Program-made: the position numbers and the translations under genes
Part shown: in pieces, positions 1 to 8,600 of the stretch
Position numbering within the stretch: position 1 is the stretch's first letter
How the letters are laid out: every line of letters begins with the position of its first letter
Assembly (NCBI GenBank): GCA_903837285.1
Contig: CAILUD010000001.1
Span: 32,478-96,477, forward strand
From: an uncultured Bacteroidota bacterium
GTDB lineage: Bacteria; Bacteroidota; Bacteroidia; Bacteroidales; GWA2-32-17
Direction of reading: 5' to 3'
Length of the DNA stretch: 64,000 nt
Notes under the pieces: generated by a model
What the model was told of the DNA's origin: nothing
Database searches by the model: none
What the model saw: only the letters and a program-made list of their open reading frames with translations

Positions 1-72
1 CCAATTTCAACAAATGACACAGAAGAGGGCAGGGCCTTGAACAGAAGAACAGAAATGAAAATTGTTGAATGA
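1..72 (+). CDS. C-terminal end of an OmpA-family protein (partial)
   Basis: Frame 1 is open from the first base to TGA at 70-72. It gives 23 residues beginning PISTNDTEEGRALNRRTEMK and ending IVE. The pattern N-D-T-x-E-G-R-A-x-N-R-R-x-E is the conserved end of the OmpA-like peptidoglycan-binding domain, whose paired arginines (NRRxE) lie in the last helix. The gene therefore enters from the left and is an outer-membrane or periplasmic protein that binds peptidoglycan. Everything N-terminal lies outside the window, so the type (plain OmpA, PD40-OmpA/PorE-like and so on) cannot be told. A strong palindromic terminator follows at 91-124, supporting this as a true gene end. Confidence 0.85.
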   Translation, partial: PISTNDTEEGRALNRRTEMKIVE

Positions 73-90
73 TTTATTGTTTGTATATTT

Positions 91-124
91 ATTGTAAGGT
101 TGCAATGCATTGCAACCTTACAAT
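91..124 (+). terminator. Perfect 34-bp palindrome, terminator of the OmpA-family gene
   Basis: Two 17-nt arms (91-107 and 108-124) are exact reverse complements centred on TGCAATGCATTGCA, and a short T run follows. It lies 19 nt after the OmpA stop codon. As RNA it would fold with a few central bases unpaired. The symmetry could let it act for both strands. Confidence 0.75.
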
Positions 125-136
125 TTTTCAATTACC

Positions 137-159
137 GTGGTCTGTGACACACAGACCAC
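137..159. terminator. Stem-loop between convergent OmpA and DUF3127 genes
   Basis: A 10-bp perfect stem (GTGGTCTGTG at 137-146 paired with 150-159) has a 3-nt loop. No good T run lies directly next to it on either strand, so termination is only suggested by its place between two convergent genes. Confidence 0.4.
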
Positions 160-171
160 AGGAGAATAATG

Positions 172-197
172 CAGTCAGGTCTTTCGACCTAACTTTT
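172..197 (+). terminator. Short hairpin followed by T run
   Basis: AGGTC-TTTC-GACCT forms a 5-bp stem followed by AACTTTTTT. The left flank reads GCAGTCAGGTCTTTCGACCT, which closely matches the terminator hairpin at 45115-45150 (GCAGTCAGGTCTATCGATCT). The T run lies on the + strand, although the nearest + gene ends 100 nt earlier. Confidence 0.45.
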
Positions 198-204
198 TTA
201 AAAC

Positions 205-570
205 TTAAAATGGCAAATCGCCGGTTGAATCAGTAAAATTAGGTAAGTCAGAAATATCTGGCATCGGATTATTAGGTTCTGAGCCTGAAGAATTTGATGT
301 AGCACCAGAAGCTAGTTCAATTTTCCAAGCTTTTACATCGGTATACCATTTACCATTAAATTCGCGACTTTCAACATCAAATGAAACATCAATTTCATTT
401 CCTATTTGTAATGCACTTGTACTTATTTTATCGCCCCAAATGGCTATGCAAACTTTTTTAGGATATTGCCCTTTTGTTTCAATAATAATGTCTTGTTTTT
501 TCCATTCGCCATTTTTACCAGTTCCGGTCTGTAGTGGTAGCAATTGTATCAAATTCCCAATAATATTCAT
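205..570 (-). CDS. DUF3127 family protein with SSB-like acidic tail
   Basis: 121 aa. The body (residues about 1-85) matches DUF3127, a small OB-fold-like family common in Bacteroidota: an N-terminal MNIIGNLIQLLPLQTGTGKNG segment, then QYPKKVCIAIWGDK, DVSFDVESREFNGKWYTDVK and AWKIE. A low-complexity Ser/Asn/Pro linker follows and the protein ends in DSTGDLPF. That architecture (OB-like body, flexible linker, acidic tip ending in L/I-P-F) copies single-stranded DNA-binding protein, whose DDIPF tip recruits repair and replication partners. The SSB analogy is inference; the family function is not established as far as I know. Possible -7 element TAATTTTA (reverse complement of 610-617) lies about 40 nt upstream of the ATG. 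It is monocistronic by position, since both neighbours are on the + strand. Confidence 0.85.
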   Translation of the reverse strand: MNIIGNLIQLLPLQTGTGKNGEWKKQDIIIETKGQYPKKVCIAIWGDKISTSALQIGNEIDVSFDVESREFNGKWYTDVKAWKIELASGATSNSSGSEPNNPMPDISDLPNFTDSTGDLPF

Positions 571-735
571 ATAGTGTTTTATTAATTGATTTTAATTTTA
601 AATAATTTGTAAAATTAAACTTTAATAAATCTCAAAAAAATATTTCACTAAAAATTATCGGCAAAGATTAATGATTTTTTTAAATTTTGTATTCAGTCTA
701 TTTTTATTTACTTTTAATTCAATATATATACTTTT

Positions 736-3700
736 ATGAAAATTGATAAGCTGCTGATATTAACAATTTTATTCTTTTCGAATATCTCTTTTAGTTTTGG
801 ACAAATTGCTGCGTGGGATTTTTTTGGCGTAACTACTGCAATACCAACTTATGCTGCAACAACTTTTGATGCTAATTTAAGCTCTTCAAACCTGATAACC
901 AGAGGAGCTGGTGCTAGTGCTAGTTCCGCTTCAAATTCATTTAGGACTGCGGGTTTTAAAAATGAGGGAATATCAACTTCAAATACTGATTATTTTCAAA
1001 TAACTATTTCACCTGCTATTGGATATAATTTATCATTAAGTACAATTGATGCAAAATTTGGTGGTACTGCTTCATATTATGCTCCTCCTGGCGTTACTTC
1101 TCAATTTTCATATAGTCTTGATGGAACAAATTTCACTCTTATTGGTTTGCCCGATCAAACAACTAATACAACAATGGCTCAGATTGATTTGACTTCGATT
1201 TCTGCTTTGCAAAATGTTGCTACGGGTACAATTGTAACAATCAGATACTATGCCAGTGGGCAAACAACAACAGGTGGGTGGGGTTTTTATTCGTCTGCGG
1301 CAGGAACGAATGGGTTAGCAATTGGGGGAACTTTAACTGTTGCAAATCCAAATAATAATGATTCTTATGTTCAAAGCCCGGTAACGCAAATTAATACAGG
1401 TAGCATTTCTTCTCTTGCAACTTCTCTAGCACTAGCTGTACCAGTATTTAAAGCCACTGTTAATGATGCCGGTACAAGCGATGGTTTGCCAACAAATATT
1501 ACACAAATTACTTTAAAAAATGCAAATCCTGTAAATTCTGCCGATTGGCAATCAGCAATACAAGGTGTTACTGTTAAAAATGGATTAAATGTAGTAGCTA
1601 TTCAGCAAGTTGTTATTAATTCTGGGTCAATTGTGTTAAATATTAATTCAGGAGATTTGGTTATTTCAAATGGTGGCTCTGCAGAACTTACAATTGAGAT
1701 TTTTTTAAACCAAACTGGATTAGTAGACGGATCTCAGCTTCAGTTTTTAGTTAATCATTTATCGCATGGTTGGAGTTCTGATATGAATGGTTCTGGTTTT
1801 AGTCCAACTTTTGTGTCTGATGTTATTTCAAATATATTTTCAATTGATGTAACAGCCACAAAACTCGAATTTACTTCAGTGCCAACTTCAGTATGGGCAA
1901 ATCAAAATTTCGGTATTTCTGTAAATGCTACTGATGTATATAATAATCTTGACTTATCTGCTAATAATCAAATAACATTAAGCAAAGGTATTGGTAGTGG
2001 CACTTTATCTTCTGTTACAGGGTTGACTCAAAATCTTTCAGGAGGAATTTATAATTGGGTTGATGTAAAATATGATACACCCAGTTATTTGTCACTTTCT
2101 GTAAGTGAGCAAGCTTCTCTGATATCCTCAACAACAACAGGATTAATAAACTGTATGCCTACGGGGCAAATTTTAAATGAGTCTTTTACTGATGGTGATT
2201 TAAATTCAAATCCAACTTGGTTTGGAGAAACAGGCGATTTTATTATTAATACTGATTTACAGCTTCAGTTATTTACCACAACTCCGGCAGCAGATACTTC
2301 CTATTTAGTAACTCCTTTATGGTTAACATTAGACAGTATTGAATGGCAAATGTATATTAAACTAGGTTTTGATCCTTCTGATAATAACTTTTCTAGGTTT
2401 TATTTGATGAGTGATAATGAAAATTTAAAGAATGCATTAAACGGGTATTATTTGAAATTTGGAGAAAATGGATCAAGTGATGCTGTTCAACTGTTTTATC
2501 AGAATGGAACAACTATAACATCTGTTTGTCGTGCGATAGATGGTCAAATTGCATATTCTCCAGCAGTAAGAGTTAAAGTTGTTAGAACAATGGCTGGGTT
2601 ATGGAAATTATTTGTTGATCCAACAGGAGGTTCTAGTTTTGAACTACAAGCTCAGGGAATTGAAACTTCTTTTTTGCAAAACGGTTTCTATACTGGGGTG
2701 TATAATAGATATACTAGTACAAATGATGAAGGAAAATTTAATTTCGACGATTTTTATTGTGGTCCAATTCAGGTTGATTCCATTGCACCAACATTTGTTG
2801 ATCTTTCTGTAGTTGATTCTCTGCATTTAGATTTACATTTTTCAGAAGGAATTTCATTAAGTACTGCACAAAATGTTTTAAACTTTGTTATTAATAATGG
2901 AATTGGAAATCCAACCTCGGCTATAAGGGATGCTCTAGATTATAAAGTAATTCATCTTACATTTTCATCTCCTTTTATATCCGGAACAACATACACAATA
3001 ATTGCAAGTAGTCTTAAGGATTTTTCAAGTAATCTAATATCTCAACCAGTTAATCAAACCTTTGTTTGGTATAAGGCTATTCCATTTGATATACAAATAA
3101 ACGAAATAATGGCTGATCCAACTCCTCTTGTTGGTTTACCTGATGTGGAATACATTGAATTGTATAATCGTTCGGTTTATGATATTGATTTAACTGATTG
3201 GACTTTAAAAATTGGTACAAGTACTTCTGTTTTTCCATCAGTAAAAATTCCTGCAAATGATTATTTAATTGTATGTACACAAATTGCACAAACAGGTTTG
3301 CAAACTTTTGGAAATACAGTTGGAATTATCTCTTCATCGTCTTCACTAACAAATGCAGGTACTACTATTACCCTCAAAAATAAAGAAGATCAAACAATCT
3401 CATTAATTCAATATTCCGAATCATGGTATAGAAATACCAATAAAAAAGATGGTGGTTGGAGTTTAGAACAAATTGATCCAATGAATCCATGCGGTGAAGA
3501 GGCAAATTGGATTGCCTCAAAAGATATAAAAGGTGGAACACCCGGAAAAGTAAATTCTTATATTGGTTCGAATCCGGATAATATTAACCCTGAACTTTTA
3601 AGAGCAGTACTTACATTACCAGATACTTTGTTATTGACTTTTAGTGAAACGATATTTGCAAATGATACTTTAAATAATTCAGATTTCTTAGTAAACCATA

Positions 3701-4719
3701 ATATAGGTTCGCCAATTAGTGCCGTTTTTAAAGATGCCACTAAGAAAAAGGTAGTTTTAGTTTTTAATCAGATTTTTATAAAAGATACAATTTACGAGGT
3801 TACTGTAGTCGGTCAGCTTAAAGATTGTGCTGGTAATTTAGTTGCAATTTCTAATAAAGCCTTGTTCGCCATTCCTGATACAATTATTCCAGGGTCATTT
3901 GTTATAAATGAAGTACTCTTTAATCCGAATACTGGTGGTGTAGATTATGTTGAACTTTATAACAATACTTCAAAAATTTATAATTTAAAAGATGCTGAGT
4001 TATCAAATGTAAATGATACTTCATTTAATAGTATTGCTCCTGAAGGATTTTATATGTTTCCGGGAGACTTTGCAGTTTTAACAACTGACCCAACAAAAGT
4101 TTATCCGTTTTATTCTTGTCCAAATAAAAAGGCTTTTGTGAAAATTACATCTATGCCAACTTTTAATAATTCTGATGGTAGAGTTTATATTTCAAATAAA
4201 TCTTATCAGGTTGTTGATGATTTTAGCTATACTGAAAGCATGCATTTTCAATTGTTAAATTCGTTTCAGGGAGTTTCTTTAGAACGTATTCATCCTGATT
4301 TTGTAACACAAGTTAATAAAAATTGGCATTCTGCTGCCGAAAGTGCAGGGTTTGGAACACCGGGTTATCAGAATTCTCAGTATTCACAATTTGAACAAAT
4401 TGATGCTTCTATAACAATTGAACCTGAATTATTTTCACCTGATAATGATGGTTATAATGATGTTTTAAATATTAGGTATAAATTTGACGAACCTGGTTAT
4501 GTGGCTAATGTTACAATTTTTGATGCTAGAGGAAGAAAAGTAAAATCATTAGTTTCAAATGAATTGTTATCAATTGATGGATATTTTACATGGGATGGGC
4601 TTAACGATGAAAACCAGAAAGCAGCAATAGGTGTTTATGTTGTCTTTGTTGAAGTGTTTAATTTAAATGGAAATGTTAAGCACTTTAAAAAGGCTTGCGT
4701 TGTTGCAAGTAAATTGTAG
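736..4719 (+). CDS. Secreted lamin-tail-domain (LTD) surface protein with T9SS-type C-terminal domain
   Basis: 1327 aa. A signal peptide (MKIDKLLILTILFFSNISFS...FGQ) is followed by beta-rich Ig-like segments. Two Ig-like units of the SbsA type stand out, with patterns such as LHLDLHFSEGISLSTAQN near residue 695 and LLLTFSETIFANDTLNNSDF near 970. Two lamin-tail domains follow them: FDIQINEIMADPTP...VEYIELYN near residue 784 and GSFVINEVLFNPN...VDYVELYN near 1053. The last 95 or so residues (PDNDGYNDVLNIRY...VTIFDARGRKV...FTWDGLNDENQKAAIGVYVV) form a FlgD/CHU_C-like beta sandwich, the usual T9SS sorting domain. LTD proteins of this build in Bacteroidota are usually extracellular; the target is unknown. 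The gene stands alone between two - strand neighbours. Confidence 0.85.
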   Translation: MKIDKLLILTILFFSNISFSFGQIAAWDFFGVTTAIPTYAATTFDANLSSSNLITRGAGASASSASNSFRTAGFKNEGISTSNTDYFQITISPAIGYNLSLSTIDAKFGGTASYYAPPGVTSQFSYSLDGTNFTLIGLPDQTTNTTMAQIDLTSISALQNVATGTIVTIRYYASGQTTTGGWGFYSSAAGTNGLAIGGTLTVANPNNNDSYVQSPVTQINTGSISSLATSLALAVPVFKATVNDAGTSDGLPTNITQITLKNANPVNSADWQSAIQGVTVKNGLNVVAIQQVVINSGSIVLNINSGDLVISNGGSAELTIEIFLNQTGLVDGSQLQFLVNHLSHGWSSDMNGSGFSPTFVSDVISNIFSIDVTATKLEFTSVPTSVWANQNFGISVNATDVYNNLDLSANNQITLSKGIGSGTLSSVTGLTQNLSGGIYNWVDVKYDTPSYLSLSVSEQASLISSTTTGLINCMPTGQILNESFTDGDLNSNPTWFGETGDFIINTDLQLQLFTTTPAADTSYLVTPLWLTLDSIEWQMYIKLGFDPSDNNFSRFYLMSDNENLKNALNGYYLKFGENGSSDAVQLFYQNGTTITSVCRAIDGQIAYSPAVRVKVVRTMAGLWKLFVDPTGGSSFELQAQGIETSFLQNGFYTGVYNRYTSTNDEGKFNFDDFYCGPIQVDSIAPTFVDLSVVDSLHLDLHFSEGISLSTAQNVLNFVINNGIGNPTSAIRDALDYKVIHLTFSSPFISGTTYTIIASSLKDFSSNLISQPVNQTFVWYKAIPFDIQINEIMADPTPLVGLPDVEYIELYNRSVYDIDLTDWTLKIGTSTSVFPSVKIPANDYLIVCTQIAQTGLQTFGNTVGIISSSSSLTNAGTTITLKNKEDQTISLIQYSESWYRNTNKKDGGWSLEQIDPMNPCGEEANWIASKDIKGGTPGKVNSYIGSNPDNINPELLRAVLTLPDTLLLTFSETIFANDTLNNSDFLVNHNIGSPISAVFKDATKKKVVLVFNQIFIKDTIYEVTVVGQLKDCAGNLVAISNKALFAIPDTIIPGSFVINEVLFNPNTGGVDYVELYNNTSKIYNLKDAELSNVNDTSFNSIAPEGFYMFPGDFAVLTTDPTKVYPFYSCPNKKAFVKITSMPTFNNSDGRVYISNKSYQVVDDFSYTESMHFQLLNSFQGVSLERIHPDFVTQVNKNWHSAAESAGFGTPGYQNSQYSQFEQIDASITIEPELFSPDNDGYNDVLNIRYKFDEPGYVANVTIFDARGRKVKSLVSNELLSIDGYFTWDGLNDENQKAAIGVYVVFVEVFNLNGNVKHFKKACVVASKL

Positions 4720-4790
4720 AATAAGTCATCACAATATTTTGCTAAACTGATAGAGGTAACTCCAACATGGGCGATGAAGGAATTTAAGAC

Positions 4791-4854
4791 TAGATGCTTC
4801 ATTTCATTCAGCATGACAAATCACAATGTCATTCTGAGCAACGCGAAGAATCTA
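4791..4854. repeat. Degenerate 28-bp inverted repeat between convergent genes
   Basis: The left arm 4791-4818 (TAGATGCTTC...GCATGACA) and right arm 4827-4854 (TGTCATTCTGAGC...GAAGAATCTA) are reverse complements at about 20 of 28 positions, with an 8-nt spacer. From memory, the right arm with its ATTCTGAGCAACGCGAAG core resembles an intergenic motif recurrent in Bacteroidota genomes. Lying between two convergent gene ends, it may be a relic of a mobile palindromic repeat and may also slow transcription from either side. Confidence 0.6.
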
Positions 4855-4899
4855 TTATGAGATACTTAATTATTTTATACTTTATTTAAGAGTGCATAC

Positions 4900-5628
4900 T
4901 TAATACTTAAAATGCAAATAAAAATCTTTAGTCATTTCTTTGTATTCATTTGTATAGTGATGACGAACTCCAGTTTCAATTGTTATTTCTGATTCTATTG
5001 TACAATTTGTTTTACCTGGTGTGGCTAATGAAAACTCCATTAGAAATCTGTGTGTTAGTTTTGATGGATTAGGATTTACTTTACATAATCTGTTGCAAAA
5101 TAATCCATTTTTATTCGAAATATTTATAAACTCTTTTGCAAGGTCGGTGGGGTAAATAATTGCAAGTTTGCCATCTGGAGTTAAATTGTTTTCACAAAAA
5201 GATAAAATATCTTGTTGGCTTAATTTATCTGTATGCCTTGCAATAGTTCTCGATTCATCAGGTGCTTTTAATGAATTTTGAAAAAATGGTGGATTTAAAA
5301 TAATAAAATCAAATTTTATTTCGGGTGATTTAAATTCTTGTAATGATAAATTTAAAAGTTTTATCCTATGCTTCCATGGTGAATTGTTAATATTTTCTTT
5401 TGCTTGTTCTATTGCTTGCTCGTCAATATCTATTGCAGTAATCTCTGCATTGCATTTTTGTGCAATCATTAATGCTAAAATTCCAGTTCCCGTTCCAATA
5501 TCTAATGCAGTTTTTGATTCGGAACAATTTGCCCATGCACCAAGTAAAATAGAATCAGTACCAATTTTCATGGCACATTTATCTTGCTCTACTTTAAATT
5601 GTTTAAACTGAAACCAATTGTTTGGCAT
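4900..5628 (-). CDS. trmN6: tRNA1(Val) (adenine(37)-N6)-methyltransferase
   Basis: 242 aa, the usual length for the YfiC/TrmN6 family. It transfers a methyl group from S-adenosylmethionine to N6 of A37 of tRNA-Val in the cytoplasm. The N-terminus has the family signature FKQFKVEQDKCAMKIGTDSI followed by LLGAWA. The SAM-binding motif I is ALDIGTGTGILALMIAQ (about residues 40-56), and the acidic residue of motif II is in ITAIDIDEQAIEQA. The catalytic N6-adenine motif is NPPF in FIILNPPFFQNSL (about residue 110), and ARHTDKLSQQD follows. The ATG at 5626-5628 starts 30 nt after the stop of the C25 peptidase gene on the same strand, so the two may be cotranscribed, though no functional link is evident. 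Confidence 0.92.
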   Translation of the reverse strand: MPNNWFQFKQFKVEQDKCAMKIGTDSILLGAWANCSESKTALDIGTGTGILALMIAQKCNAEITAIDIDEQAIEQAKENINNSPWKHRIKLLNLSLQEFKSPEIKFDFIILNPPFFQNSLKAPDESRTIARHTDKLSQQDILSFCENNLTPDGKLAIIYPTDLAKEFINISNKNGLFCNRLCKVNPNPSKLTHRFLMEFSLATPGKTNCTIESEITIETGVRHHYTNEYKEMTKDFYLHFKY

Positions 5629-5658
5629 TTGTAAGAAAAAGAATTAATGTTGTGTTTT

Positions 5659-8600
5659 CTACCTCAAAATATACATTTTCCCAAATCCCTCTTTAAAGAA
5701 TTTGTCGGCATCTGTTGCTCTGTGTTCAATAGTTTCACTATTTAGTTTTGCAATAACTTTGAAGAAATATACTCCATTTGCTAATTTGTCGCCATACATA
5801 TCGGTACCATCCCAGGCAAATTGTGTAATGTTATTGCCAATATGAATTAAGCCTAATTCGTTTAATCCAATTTCTCTTACAAATTTACCTGTAACAGTTA
5901 TTATTTGTATTCTAAAGTCATCAGGAATTTCAGAACCGGTTAAGGTAAATACAAATCTGGTTGAAGTACTGAAAGGGTTAGGGTAATTATAAACATTTGT
6001 TATTGTTGATTTGTTAATCACTTCAAAATTTATTCGGTAGTCATTACTTCCGCTTTCGTTATTCGAAATATCTTTTGCTTGTATACGCAATTGATATTTA
6101 CCATCATCAAGTGTTGGTCTGTATTCAATAATACAACTGTTGTTAGGTAATAGTGCCGGTGTCCATTGAAGTTCTGATAAGGTGCTGTTAAAGTAAATCC
6201 TCTTTTCAATGCCGGTTGATTTACTTGTTAGATAAATTCCAAAAAGTGCAGTATCATTTAGTCCTAAGAATTTATTTTCGTCTTTTAAATTTGTTAAGAT
6301 ATATGGTTTAGCTGATACAATATCGCCATTCATAATATGAATTCCATCAAATGTAACATCGAGCAATGGATTTGTTTTATCGTTCAGTACTACAAATGGC
6401 TTTTCTGCATAATTATTAAAATGGTATTGCTCAACTTGGTCATATGCGCCTGTGTTAGTATCTGTCGGATTAACTTCATACCAGATGTGATTTAAACCAG
6501 TATGGCCTGAAGTGTTAAATGTTATGGTGTCAATTAATATATCGCCAGCTGGATGAGGTCTTAATTTGCGATAACCTAAATCTAATAGTTGATTGTTTTT
6601 ATCCTGTAACCAATATCTTACTCTCAAACTATCCATATTATACTGACTAATGTTTTCTGTAGCAACAGCGAATTTCATAATATCGCCTTCCTGTAAAGTA
6701 TCGTAGTGAAAAAACAATCCTTTTGAAGGATTAATAGCAGTTTCAGGGGCTTCGTCATAAGTAATTTGCCAGTGAGATAACTGTGCAGGTGTCTCTAATG
6801 AATCATCTTTAGTATTAAATGAAAGCCTTAAATATGGAAATTGACTAGCGTCTGCGTAATTATAAAGATCGTTAATGTTGTAATTTGTTGTAGGAATATA
6901 TGGTATGACTAAACTGCTATCATTATTTGGTTTAAAAGCTGTTGTTTCTAGGTGAACCTGATCTTTAGTAGGGTTTTCTATTGCACTTTGTTTCCAATGT
7001 AAAGTTTTCCAATAGGTAGATGGGCCAATTAAAGTGGAACGAACATGACCGGAATTATAATGAGTAGGAATTTGAACGTATAAATCAATTGTATCATGAT
7101 TATTATCACCCCATTCTTCACGAACAGTGCTTACATCACCTTTTTTAGCATAAAAGATATAAGGAATATCATTTGCTAATGTTCTGACCTTTGTTGCGCC
7201 TAATGCTTCAAATGATTGATATGTTGCTTCAGGCCATGTTTGAAAAGCGCCATAATTAAAACTATAAGCTAAAATATAAAAACTATCAGGTACTTGTGTT
7301 AAAAACGTTGCAAGATTGTCAATGTAAGGCGCTGAAACATGAAATACAAAATATTTATCTAGCCTTGTTCTGCTTGGGCAAGAAGAGCTACCTTGAAAAC
7401 TTGGCCAATTTACCTGACCATAATTTCTTGAAAATTCACTTTCCCATGGAACAAGTGTAGTTGGATCAATAACAACAAGTAACATAGCGCCATTTGGGCC
7501 ACATGACGAGTAGTCTGTTACTGCATCAAGGTAATACCTAATGCTAAAGTATTCGGCAGGATTTGGAAGTCCTTTGTTATGGCATCTTAGTTCTTTTGGG
7601 GAGCTTACAAAATCTAATTTTCTGTTAGTTCTATTGTAGTCAATATCTGAAAAACCATCTTTTTTAAGCTGAAAGAAATGTGCTTGGGACCAACCTGTTT
7701 TCCCTGGAATATAAGTGAATGAACTTTCTTTCCAGTTATAACTACCACTACCTTGTGGTACAGGACTGACCCTCCAGAAGTATACCGTGCTATCTGTTAA
7801 AGTTAAGTTTGGTGTCCACGAAACTATTCCACCAGAATGATTAACAAAACCTGATTCTAATGGGGCCATAAATAAATCTGTAGTATCTATTTCAAATGCA
7901 TAGTTTTGTATTCCAATAAAAGGATAGCCTGTTGATGCCATTAATGTAACAGTATTGTTAGGATGTATGGCAAATTCGTAAGGGAATATAGGGGTAAGAT
8001 CACCTGAGCGTATTGTTAAATCTGTGCAAGATGAGTTATTTGTCTCACTCATTTCTGCAATCCAGTTTTCCGAATCAACGTTTACGCAGAAATGATTTAT
8101 TCCAGGTCCGTTAACAAAATCTAATGGAACTTTAATATATAAAGTATCTTTAAAATGACAACCAAATGCAAATTTTGTATAAGTAAATGTAGTTCCGTTT
8201 GGCAAAGTTCTGGTTAATGTTACTGCAAAAGTATCGTTTATTGCTTTACCAATGTTTGTAATAATTATTTTGACATCAAATGAATCGCTAGCTGCCGAAA
8301 CCGTAACGATTTCAGGGACAAAGCTTATTGAACTTGAGTTAATTGTTAAATCAGGTAAAGGGAAAGATTTTAAGTTCACTGCAGGGTCGCCATGTAAAGT
8401 AAATTCAAGGCATGTTTTTAACATATAATCGCCGTAATCGTTATATATAGTTCGGTTTCCGTCTTTTATGCATTTTCCGATTGGCTTGGTGTAATTTTTA
8501 TATGCAAATTGTTTGTATAATTCTGTTGTGTACAAATTTAAATTCCAGGGATAACCTAAGTCAACAGTAGCCAGAAATCCAATTGCTCCTTTTTGCTGAG

